A stretch of 64,000 nucleotides of DNA from Mytilisepta virgata (lineage: Eukaryota; Mollusca; Bivalvia; Mytilida; Mytilidae), in NCBI GenBank assembly GCA_028015205.1, contig CM051514.1, forward strand, positions 50,422,150 to 50,486,149, written 5' to 3'. The position numbers and the translations under genes are program-made. This document shows positions 1 through 11,400 of this stretch, in pieces. Under the pieces are notes generated by a model. That model saw only the letters and a list, made by a program, of their open reading frames with translations, was not told where the DNA came from and did not search any database. How positions within the stretch are numbered: position 1 is the stretch's first letter; every line of letters begins with the position of its first letter.

Positions 1-184
1 ACAAATGCTTGTAGATCTGAGCAGATTGATGTAGGTGTATATATATGATAGAAATTAAAACATGAGATTTGTTATATAGTCTGAGGTGACCATCATGTTA
101 CTTATATCTTTCACACAGAAGAAATCAAGTATTGATATGAATTTAAGGGAGGTAAGTGGAACAATATACCAGAGCCAAGTCTTT

Positions 185-410
185 AAGGCCAAAACAAAAT
201 ATATGTCTGTTTTAGGTTACATTGTGACAAAAAAATAGGGTAGGTACGTAGACAAAATCATTTTATTTTGAAAAATTATTTTATATAGACCCCTATGGGA
301 GAAAAAAATGGTCAACAGATGTTTTATTAGGGAAATAATTATATCAGCGACATTTTTGTCCTAAAGTGGGAATAAAATGGGTTAGGATAGCCACAAAAAA
401 TAGGGTAACC
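185..410 (-). mobile_element. MITE-like inverted-terminal element, copy 1
   Basis: Inverted, diverged copy of the sequence at 36151-36384. It starts aaggccaaaac... with the sequence tatgtctgttttaggttac and contains the same internal blocks (tttattttgaaaaattatttt, ggtcaacagatgttttatt). No coding capacity. The far inverted repeat is degenerate here. Confidence 0.55.
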
Positions 411-1045
411 TCAAATACAAATATATTTTTTTTTTACCAACTATTTATAATATACTTGAAAGTGTGGGTGTCCGGAAAAACCTGGGCTGATACATTGGAT
501 CCACTGAAGCATCTAAGCTTATTCGGGAAACTCCAGTGTCAGGTGAGTATGTTTCTAACATCATTTTTATTCTCAAGTTTAAAAGAGTTGAATGTTTCTA
601 CATAATCAGTGACATCAAAACAATCAAAAATGAATGTAGAAAATTGCCTGTTCAATTGGTGCCCATTTACCTTTAGTTTCAAGTGAACTCGGCAGATGTG
701 GGAATGACAGTGATATGGCATATTAGCATTATATGTTGTTATAACACTTGAATCCGGGTTATCTACCTCTGATGTGAATTAACAGAAAATTTGCTTCTGC
801 TAGCTACCGACAAGTTATTGAATTTCATAAATACCAATGGTATAAGTACATTTATAATAGAATACCTACATCAAATGGACAGACTACTGATATGTAAAAT
901 AATAGAATACGAACATCAAATGGACAGACTACTAATATGTAAAATAACAATGATAATTTTTAGTACAAATAATATAATTATTACTGCAGATTTACGATAT
1001 TTTGTTGGTTACCAATTTTTGAGGTTTTTATAAGCATTGTGAACA
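411..1045. other. Intergenic stretch with no gene seen
   Basis: AT-rich sequence 3' of the transporter gene. The only structure is a direct duplication of about 45 bp at about 862-946 (the block around acatcaaatggacagactac occurs twice). Confidence 0.5.
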
Positions 1046-2186
1046 AGAGGCTCCAAAGAGCCTGAATCGCTCACCTGTTATCTTTTGTGTACCAGTAGAT
1101 GTGGCATCAATGATTATTTTTGCTATCTAATGTATACCATTGCAATTTTCTCCTTAATATTGATGTGTACAGCTAAAATATAGAATCCTGAACCCAAACA
1201 GATATACAGTTGCTATGGACTTTTCAATGGCATTGACTCTTTACCTTCAATTTTGACTTGAACAGGTAAATTGTAGGGTCCTGAACCCAAATACATATGG
1301 TTGCTATGGACTTTTTCAATGACCTTGAGCCTTGACCTTACTTTTTGACTTGTACAGGTAAATTATAAGGTCCTTAACCCAAATATATATGGTTGCTATG
1401 GACTTTTTCAATGGCACTGACTCTTGACCTTCCATTTTGACTTGAACAGGTAAATTGTAGGGTCCTGAACCCAAATATATATGGTTGCTAGGGACTTTTT
1501 TTATCGGTTGCTACAGACTTTTTCAATCACCTTGTCCCTTGACGCTCCATTTTACTTGAACAGCTACCATTTAATTTATTTCAAGTAACATCCTAAACAT
1601 CTGTGACAATATGTTAGACAATTATTTTCTGTTTACATGTAAATAATCTTTCAAGTGCAAAAACTCCTATAAGGGGGTCAATTGACAATTTTTGTCATGT
1701 TGACTTATTTGTAGATCTTACTTTGCTGAACATTTTTGTTGTTTACATTTTGTCTTTATCTATAAAAATATTCAAGATAACAACCTAAAACTGCAAAATT
1801 TCCTTAAAATTAACAATTCAGGGGCAATAACCAAACAAAGGGTTGTCCGATTCATCTGAAAATTTCATGGCTGGTAGATCTTGACCTGTTGAACATTTTT
1901 ACCCCATAAGTTTTGCTCTAAATGCTCTGATTTTTGAGATATAAACCAAAAACTGCATTTTACCCCTATGTTCTATTTTTAGCCATGGCGGCCATGTTTC
2001 TCGACGGACAAGAAAATAAAACATAGATTTTAATATAGATACCGAAAGGATCATTCAGATTAAGTATGGCTGCAATTGGTTTAGTGGTTTCAGAGGAGAA
2101 GATCTTTGAAAAAGTTTAAGACGGACGGACGACGGACGCCTAGTGATGGCATAAGCTCACATGTCCTTTTAGGACAGGTGAGCTAA
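1046..2186 (+). mobile_element. Tandem-core element A with 3' hairpin (Helentron/pearl-like, non-autonomous)
   Basis: Begins with a small 5' hairpin (gaggctc...gagcct) and gctcacctgt (1069-1078). It has a core of about four 92-bp repeats (aacccaaa at 1191, 1284, 1376, 1468), then a GACGGACGGACG tract near 2120. It ends in a hairpin (about 2154-2184) whose 3' arm acaggtgagc (2174-2183) is the exact inverse of the 5' motif. No ORF. Architecture matches bivalve pearl/HINE elements by general knowledge; family assignment is inference. Confidence 0.65.
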
Positions 2187-2504
2187 AAAGTAAATTTCAG
2201 TATTCAACCAAATGTATATTTCATAAAAATGTTAGAAAGTTATATTAACAAATGAAATAGGTATGCTTGAAAAAAACCCCCAAAATTTGACAAAACCATA
2301 AAAATTGATACCCAAGAAAATATAATTATTAAATAATATATACTCAATATACACTATGAACACAAGTATAAAATTTTTATAGTAACATATAAAGATGTGT
2401 GAAAAATTCAGATCAAGTTAACTTAATTACGTTATTAAACACGAACAAAAGCAAGAAACTGTCATAAACCCTGAAAACATTTGCTTTCTCAAGAAATGTA
2501 TTAA
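2187..2504. other. AT-rich spacer, no feature seen
   Basis: No ORF, RNA gene or repeat recognised between element A and the SINE target site. Confidence 0.5.
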
Positions 2505-2517
2505 TACAGAATTTGGA

Positions 2518-2874
2518 TGGATGGATGAATTATTGTTTAACGTCCAGTGGCAACCAGGTGCATATCAGGACGAGAACATGTTGATATGATAATGAATATG
2601 ATCCCTGCTTTGTACTAGACCGACACGCTAAGTCGGATTTTTAATGTGCTAGCTCACGAGGTAACTGTCCGCAGGAAGACATATCACCTCACTCGGACAC
2701 ATTATACTGACTCCGAGCCGACCAGTCTTTGCTCTTACTCCTAGATGCTGCGTGCTTGGCGAAGAAGCAGCAAATACCAATTTTAGTGTCTTTGGTTTGA
2801 CCCGGCCGGGGATCGAACCCGCGACCTTCCGCACTTGGGGTGAGCACGCTACCACGAGACCACCGAGGCGGTTC
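2518..2874 (-). mobile_element. tRNA-derived SINE, family 2 (full length)
   Basis: Read on the minus strand, it starts gcctcggtggtctcgtgg with an A-box-like block and a B box (gggttcgatcccc, near 2810), typical of a Pol III tRNA head. It ends with a (ATCC)n tail after aacgtccagtggcaacc. A perfect 13-bp target duplication, tacagaatttgga, lies at 2505-2517 and 2875-2887. Confidence 0.85.
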
Positions 2875-3240
2875 TACAGAATTTGGAAATGTGGCATATT
2901 CTGGTAAACTTTTATCCATACACATGTGTTGAGAGGGATACATTGTCTTGTGTAAATAAAGATAATACAAAATAAACAACATTTTATACAACAGAAAAAA
3001 CTGAATTCCAAACATGTCCTAAAAAAAGGAATTAAATCAACTCAAAACATAATTATATGAAAAAAGCACAAACATATAAAAAGTAAAGAAAAAAAATGTA
3101 AATACAAATTATTCAAAAAGAAAAAATTCTATACACAACCCAAGTCATATGTTGCATGATCAATAGTTTATCTCTGAATATCTGTACAAGAATAAGAAAG
3201 AAACAATAAAGAGATTCAAAATCTGAAAACAATTCCAACT

Positions 3241-3950
3241 AGAGGCTCAGAGGGCTGAGCCTGTATCGCTCACCTGACATGAAATCCATTTTTATTGATG
3301 TACCTCAAAGAGAGAAGTCACTTCTCCCTATTATTATGAAGTGTGGTAAGCCTTGTAGGAACCAAATTTTTCTTCATCAAGGTCCTAAATCTACTTTCAG
3401 GTCAGCATATTCTAAAATTTCGCGGTTCTCCAGAAGATTTTTGCATGTATTTTCCATAGGGTCTTTTGTTAACCTAAGTCCTCTGCTGAAGGCCATTTTG
3501 AATTAGGGATCGGCACCAGAGTAACAACACTAGGTGAGCACCTTAAGAGGAACATTCAGACCATGGTGACCATATATGTACTCCGATCGGGATGAAATGA
3601 AGAGATTTTGTAAAGAACCCCCCACAGATGCTTCCTGTCAAGTTTCATTCCATTTGGCCAAGCGATTTCAGAGGAGAGATTTTTTTTATATCAACCAATC
3701 AGAAACAAGAACTGCCCAAGGCGGCCATATTTGTAGTCTGATTAGGACGAAATGAAGAAACTTTATAAAGGACCTCCCATATATGCTTCCTGTCAAGTTA
3801 TGTTCCATTTGGCCCAGCAGTTTAAGGGGAGAAGATTTTTGAATACTCAGCCAATCATTGCCGATGGCAGCCATGATTGTTGTCCGATCGGGACGAAATA
3901 AGCAATCTTTATAAAGGACCTTACATAGATGCTTCCTGACGTAGTCGGTT
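3241..3950 (+). mobile_element. Tandem-core element B, 3' truncated
   Basis: 5' end as in elements A and C: agaggctcagagggctgagcc hairpin followed by gtatcgctcacctg. The core has about three repeats of about 165 bp (blocks ggcggccat, tgcttcctgtcaagtt and ggccaagcgatttcagagg). The GACGGACG tract and terminal hairpin are missing. Confidence 0.55.
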
Positions 3951-4135
3951 TAAAATATGAAATGCACTACCAAGGCATATAGAAATCGAAGTCACATATT
4001 CAGTTTTTGCTTTACAGAGGTGGTCACTATCACAGGTTTATACATTAGTAAATATGAAATGCACTACCAAGGGATATAGAAATCAAAGTCACATAAGACA
4101 GGTTTTTGCTTTATACAGGTGGTCACTATCAATAC
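3951..4135 (+). repeat. Direct duplication, about 95 bp, two copies
   Basis: The block gaaatgcactaccaagg...gtggtcactatca occurs twice in tandem with small differences (about 3958-4030 and 4057-4130). Non-coding. Confidence 0.7.
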
Positions 4136-4647
4136 AACTTCCACTGTATATATATATAGATTATGTTGTAAAAGATTCTATTTTGAAAACCAAGAGTGAT
4201 GTATACAATATAGAATACATATAAAAATTTCATTGTTGTAATATGAGATTGTCAGCTCCAAATATATAAATATATATAGCAAGAAAAAAAGTATATCATT
4301 GAAAATGATTATTTATGCAAAAGTTATTATATTGTTGGTTTAAAAATTCAATATTTAACATGTGAAAATAAATTGACATGAATGATATTTGGTACTTTTA
4401 AATGAATTTTTGACTATGGATATCACAAATTTTGCTGGGATCAAATATTGGTGCATAATTCATATCCTTTCATTTCTAAATTGACTGGGAAAGGGGGATT
4501 GACAGCATGAAAGGAGTTTAAAGTTAAAGTCTTAAAGTCAAAATTGTCATGAAAACAAATAGGATTAAATATTAAAAGAAATCAAAAGTTTGGGAAAAAA
4601 TCCTAATCAGTCTAAATAACATTCAATAATAACAAACTTCTAAATAC

Positions 4648-4812
4648 AGTATAACATCAGTATAACACCAGTATAACATCAGTATAACACCAGTATAACA
4701 TCAGTATAACACCAGTATAACACCTGTATAACATCAGTATAACATCAGTATAACACCAGTATAACACCAGTATAACATCAGTATAACACCAGTATAACAT
4801 CAATATAACATA
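4648..4812 (+). repeat. 11-bp satellite-like array (cagtataacac/t)
   Basis: About 15 tandem units of cagtataacac, alternating with cagtataacat to give a 22-bp higher period. No ORF. It lies about 400 bp beyond the stop codon of the transporter gene. Confidence 0.9.
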
Positions 4813-5207
4813 CAGAAAAAACATCAAATGCTAATTCACCAAAAGAGCAACAAAAACTTATAGCTACTTGGTAGTTGTTTTAATCTACAATTTTAGACAA
4901 ATCTTTTGGCACATCATTGAAACATTACACTTTTAAGATAAACATCAATAAAATGTATTGAAATCTAGTTACGCAAGGACTACCATAAATAAACCCAGAT
5001 CAATTTTTTCTTAAAATAAACAAATAATTGAAAAAAAAAAATTTCTTAAAATATAGAAAATAATTCAAAATAGCTTAAATAATTTGGAGAAAAAACTCAC
5101 AGCATACAAGAAATTTGAAATTGAAAAACCATATTTATGTGTTTCACACTTTGGCAAACAATTCTATAAGTTAATTAGTGGCACAGAAGTCACTTAAGCT
5201 GCATGAG

Positions 5208-5405
5208 TTACTTCCCTTGGTTATGTGTACTTAATTTATAATATATGCCTTTAAATGCCATAAGTTCTGAGTGACTTCCTAATTCTACAACCTGTCCTTT
5301 GTGTATGATAGCAATTTTGTTGGAGTTTTTGATTGTTGATAGTCTGTGTGCTATCACTAGGCATGTCCTTCCCTGCTGGGCATTATCTAAAGCCTCTTGT
5401 ACAAT
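5208..5405 (-). CDS. ABCB1: ABCB1-like coding exon 25 (NBD2 H-loop, C-terminus)
   Basis: Encodes aa 1246-1310: [20 protein letters not shown] with switch His H1265, then [16 protein letters not shown] and a short tail THNQGK before TAA (5210-5208). Acceptor ttacag|att. The 3' UTR runs toward lower coordinates; an AATTAAA-like signal near 4878-4884 (minus strand) is a possible poly(A) site, not proven. Confidence 0.95.
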   Translation of the reverse strand: MVQEALDNAQQGRTCLVIAHRLSTIKNSNKIAIIHKGQVVELGSHSELMAFKGIYYKLSTHNQGK

Positions 5406-8400
5406 CTGTAAAAAAAAATTTACATAAATAAACAAATGCTGAAGTATAATACAAATTTAATTTATTTATTTTTATTAAGGATGATCGCTGGTCTAATAGG
5501 AAATAAATAGGATTTGATATAGGTGTTTTATTTTGAGAGAACATATGAATAATAAACAAATAAGCAAGAAAAAAATACAGGTTCATGTGCTCATTTTAGA
5601 GCTATAAGGCCTTGAAAATTTGCAGGAAATAGGTTTTCTCTGGATTTTTCCTTGTATTTGCATTGGCAACTTTAGTCTCTCAAAAATGTATGAAAAAATA
5701 AAAAGGATTTCATAAGAATTTGTCAATTACCATTTTACGCTATATATTATTGAATTATAAAAGAAAAGGTAGGGGTTCATGGACAAAACAAATTCATGTT
5801 TAAAAAATGGATAAAACCCAAGGATTCCGAAAATCTGACAAAAAGACCAAAACATGACCAGTGAGCATCCTTAAAGCAAATGTCTTCACATTATAAGTAT
5901 CTCTCTTCACAGACCTATTATGTTAATCATGAAGTTGTTTCCATGGAAGCTATCAGTATCGTGATAAATAACGATCTAATTACCGGTACTGGAAAATAAA
6001 ATGGGAATTGCATAAATATATGACCAGTTGATTATGAAAGTTATTAACTCGAGATAATTAAATTTTCATTTTCAAACTGCAATGCTTGTCCAAGCAGTTT
6101 AAAAAAAATGAAAATTTAAATTATCGAGAGTGGATGATTTTCATAATTAATGCTTCAAAAGAGTTTTAGAATCTTTTTTCTCTAATGACAATGTAAAACT
6201 CTGAGAGGTCTTCTCAACGTTTTTTGTTGGGAAATATTCACCTGCATTTAAGCAACGTGTGGTGATATCAGAATCGATCAAATGTGTCAAGAGATGTATA
6301 AACGCATATAGACTTAGAGAAATATTTCTTTCCAAAGATAAAATACACTTTGTAGCTTGTATTTACATTGTATATTATAATAAGTTAGCTATAAAGTGTT
6401 TCAAACCTTTGCTGTTATTGTCCTTTCCCTGGAACATCCAGGCTATTTGGAATAATACTTTAAAATATACAAAAACATATCTGAGCTATGTTAAAAAAAT
6501 ATACCCTTTCACTTTCTGTATCTAGTGCCGATGTTGCCTCATCTAAAAGCAAAATTTTAGGATTCCTAACTAAAGCTCTGGCTATAGCCACCCTCTGTTT
6601 CTGTCCTCCACTCAGTTGTGTCCCCTTATCTCCAACATTTGTATCGTATCCCTAAAAAGAAAATTAAATTATGCCAAAAAAGTAAGTTTATGTTTTAAAC
6701 ACAAAATGTACTTACCTTGATTGTTTAAAATGATACCAAAATACTGGGATTTCCGAGTGAAAAAAAAAAAAAAAACGCCTCAGTGGTGTTGTGGTAGTGT
6801 GTTCGCCTCAAGTGAGGAAGGTCGCGGGTTCTATCCCCGGCTGGGTCAAACCAAAGACATTAAAATTGGTCTTTGCTGCTTCTCCGCCAAACATGCGGCA
6901 TCTGAGTGTATGAGCAAAGATCAACTGGTCGGCTTGGAGTCAGTATAATGTGTCGGAGTGGGATGATATGTCTTCCTTCTCGTCCTGACATGCACCCGAT
7001 TGCCACTGGACATTAAACAATAATTCATCCATCCATCCAAGTGAAAAACATATGATAATTTACAAGTGAACGGAAAAGTCATATTTCATTCAAGGAAATG
7101 ACTTAACAATAGTTTCATCAATGACATTACTATGCAAATTTCGACACTTACTAAGATAAATTAAACAATTGTTTCATTAGTTGTACTATAAATAAGCCTA
7201 TTTTTATAAATACAAGTGTAGTACTTGTAAGATGAAGAACAACAGTAAAAGCACAGTTTCTATGCTTAAACTTTTGTTGTGTATGTAGACATTTTGTGTC
7301 AAGAACTAATTCACCATTTCCTATCTTCCATATTAAGGCCAAATGAATCTTGTTATCTGAAACTCTTTTTATCTAAATATTTTTAATCTCTTGAAGTAAT
7401 TTGCTGTAAGATACAAATTAATTTTCTGTTAATTCAACTTTTCCCACTGTTTTGTTGCTTGCTATTTGTTTACTTTAATTCTGAAACATTTTTGTTGGCT
7501 GATCAACTTGCATATTTAAGGAGTCATCTATACGAGTAAATTTACCAATTTCCATAAATTGTATAGTCATAATTGAGCATCAACTAAAGCTTGAAAATAC
7601 TTACATGTGGAAGATTATCAATAAAACTGTGAATGTTTGCTGAGCGAGCTGCCTCAATGATTTCAGGCATTGGGACTTTACGTGAAGTATCACCGTAGGC
7701 GATATTCTCGGCGATACTGGCATCAAATAAAACAGGTTCCTGTGACACTATTCCAATTTTGGACCGTAACCAGTTAACATTCATTGTCTTGATATTATTT
7801 CCATCAACAATCTGAAATTTTCTCAAGATGTAAAATTCCAGCCTTTTTCTATTGTCATAATAAAATATATTGATTTCATACATTTTCTATAACTTTAAAA
7901 GAGCTGTTATAGACTGTTTTTCTAAATCTGGAATTGTTAACCAAGAAATTAATGTTTTGTTTTTAGTAATGTAATAAATGCAGCAGAATTAGCATCACAA
8001 AATTTTGGTGTACAGTAATAACCCTAATTATTGGACGGCCTAATTATTCCACACTTTTGAAAATTCAAGGAAAATTGAATTTTTTTAGTACTCTATTTTT
8101 TCAACGATTTCATTTGATTGAAACAAGATCGATTTTTAAGTAAATTTTATTGAATTTTTCCTACCTCGAAGTTTACTTTTGAAAAGAAATCCGAAACTGC
8201 GTATTCGCGTTTCTCAGAGAAATAAATTTTTAAAAATTTGAAATGAAATGAATGATGTTTTTACAAAACAAATCCTCTTATCATTGTTTATAAGACATTT
8301 AAATGTAATAGTTATAATATGTTCTTATAAGACGATGAGACTACAAACGTAACGTGTTGTAAAAATCATTTGTGAGATGCTCTACTTCCAGATCGTAAAA

Positions 8401-11400
8401 ATAATTTGTGAGATGTTCGCATATTATTCAACAACATGGCAGGTCGTTAGAAGTTTGCTACTGTTTTTGTCTTCAACATTAAATTAACTGAATTTGAAGG
8501 TACAAAAAGATAAATCATGAAAGCAAAATCAAATAACAATACCACAAGTATGAACCATTATTTTAATTGCCTATTCTTAAAGTACATTGACCAGGTCGAT
8601 CATATGGAGTCAAAAAATGACAATGATGTGGACGGAAATAAAACCATACCATAAACCAAATAATTGTTCTTTTATCACAACCCCCTCTCCTCCATCAAAA
8701 AACTTACAACCTTACCCTCCCCTGTGTCATAAAACCTCTCAATTAACTAATTGGTCATCCTTTTACCATAAATCCCTAATACCCCCCCCCCCCCCCCCCC
8801 CCCCCCGCGCAAACTCTAAAAATTTACAACTTCATCCTCCTCAGGGTCAAAGAACCTCACCATTTACTGAACGGTCACACTTTTACCATAAATTGGTACC
8901 CCCCCTTCTAACAACTTACCACTTCACCGTCCTCTGGGTCATAAAACCTCTCCATTAACTGAATAGCTATACTTTTACCATAACCCCCTCTCCCTGCTCT
9001 AAAAACTTACCACTTCACCATCCTCTGGGTCATAAAACCTCTCCATACACTGAATAGCTGTACTTTTACCATAACCCCCTCTCTCTGCTCAAAAAACTTA
9101 CCACTTCACCCTCCTCTGGGTCATAAAACCTCTCCATTAACTGAATAATTGTACTTTTACAATAATCCTCTCTCCCTGCTCTAAATACTTACCACTTCAC
9201 CCTCCTCTGGGTCATAAAACCTCTCCATTAACTGAATAATTGTACTTTTACCATAACCCCCTCTCCCTGCTCTAAAAACTTACCACTTCACCATCCTCTG
9301 GGTCATAAAACCTCTCGATTAACTGAATAGCTGTACTTTTACCATAACCCCCTCTCCCTGCTCTAAATACTTACCACTTCACCCTCCTCTGGGTCATAAA
9401 ACCTCTCCATTAACTGAATAATTGTACTTTTACAATAATCCTCTCTCCCTGCTCTAAATACTTACCACTTCACCCTCCTCTGGGTCATAAAACCTCTCCA
9501 TTAACTGAATAATTGTACTTTTACCATAGCCCCCTCTCCCTGCTCTAAAAACTTACCACTTCACCATCCTCTGGGTCATAAAACCTCTCGATTAACTGAA
9601 TAGCTGTACTTTTACCATAACCCCCTCTCCCTGCTCTAAATACTTACCACTTCACCCTCCTCTGGGTCATAAAACCTCTCCATTAACTGAATAATTGTAC
9701 TTTTACAATAATCCTCTCTCCCTGCTCTAAATACTTACCACTTCACCCTCCTCTGGGTCATAAAACCTCTCCATTAACTGAATAATTGTACTTTTACCAT
9801 AACCCCCTCTCCCTGCTCTAAAAACTTACCACTTCACCATCCTCTGGGTCATAAAACCTCTCGATTAACTGAATAGCTGTACTTTTACCATAACCCCCTC
9901 TCCCTGCTCTAAATACTTACCACTTCACCCTCCTCTGGGTCATAAAACCTCTCCATTAACTGAATAATTGTACTTTTACCATAACCCCCTCTCCCTGCTC
10001 TAAAAACTTACCACTTCACCATCCTCTGGGTCATAAAACCTCTCGATTAACTGAATAGCTGTACTTTTACCATAACCCCCTCTCCCTGCTCTAAATACTT
10101 ACCACTTCACCCTCCTCTGGGTCATAAAACCTCTCCATTAACTGAATAATTGTACTTTTACAATAATCCTCTCTCCCTGCTCTAAAAACTTACCACTTCA
10201 CCATCCTCTGGGTCATAAAACCTCTCCATTAACTGAATAGTTGTACTTTTACCATAACCCCCTCTCCGTGCTCTAAATACTTACCACTTCACCCTCCTCT
10301 GGGTCATAAAATCTCTCAATTAACTGAATAGTTGTACTTTTACCATAACCCCCTCTCCCTGCTCTAAAAACTTACCACTTCGCCCTCCTCTGGGTCATAA
10401 AACCTCTGCATTTACTGAATAGTTGTACTTGTACCATAACCCCCTCTCCATGCTCTAAAAACTTACCACTTCACCATCCTCTGGGTCATAAAACCTCTCC
10501 ATTAACTGAATAGCTGTACTTTTACCATAACCCCCTCTCCCTGCTCTAAATACTTACCACTTCACCCTCCTCTGGGTCATAAAACCTCTCCATTAACTGA
10601 ATAGTTGTACTTTTACCATAACCCCCTCTCCCTGCTCTAAAAACTTACCACTTCACCCTCCTCTGGGTCATAAAACCTCTCCATTAACTGAATAGTTGTA
10701 CTTTTACCACATCCTGAGGTTCCCACTAAAGCGACAGTTTCTCCCGGTTTCACTTGTAATGTAAGACCTTTTAAAACTTCAACATCTGGTCGTGCTGGGT
10801 AACGGAATTTTAATTTTCTAAGTTCAATGCCACCTTCTATTTTTTCCTAAAAAGTAGAAATATTTCAAATATGTTGCATGTGATGAAGGGTATAAAATTT
10901 TACAGTGTATACCTTGAATATTAAAAGATTTCCAGAATTCATTGATAAACAGATATTGTAAAGAAGTCTATTATCATAGTTAATTAGTCACTTCCTCAAA
11001 AATCCTGCAATAAAAACTAAACTTTGTACTACACAAGACCATTTTTTTCCTTTTGCCAATGAATATTAATTAAAAGATAATTCTATCAAAGTGACTTACA
11101 GGTTTATCTCCCTTGTCTTCCTGAGCATCAATGTCTGGTTTCCTTTCAATAATCTTAAAAAGTCTGGCAGCAGCTATTTGTCCTTTCTTGAAGTCCATAC
11201 CCATCGACAAAGTTCTACCTGTGTGCATTCCTCCAAATATAATAGCACCGAACACTCTGTAAATATCAAAATGTATTTCAACTTTAAATTATCTCCCCTT
11301 ATAATTAAATTATCAATGTCTTCTCATATGATACTTATCAAATTATGGTATATCAACTGCTGTTATTTAAAACACTAAAATTTTATGGGATGTAACACAT

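Noticed and set aside
2649..3015. Two minus ORFs (68 and 108 aa)
   Set aside because: They are translations of the tRNA-derived SINE at 2518-2874 and its flank.
6774..6850. Functional tRNA genes at SINE heads (also 2800-2874, 35426, 38664, 52889)
   Set aside because: A and B boxes are present but the cloverleaf is degraded, and each is followed by a shared SINE body and tail with target duplications.
8640..10735. CRISPR-like regular array
   Set aside because: Units are contiguous 91-bp copies with no unique spacers, contain an exon end, and lie in a eukaryotic intron.
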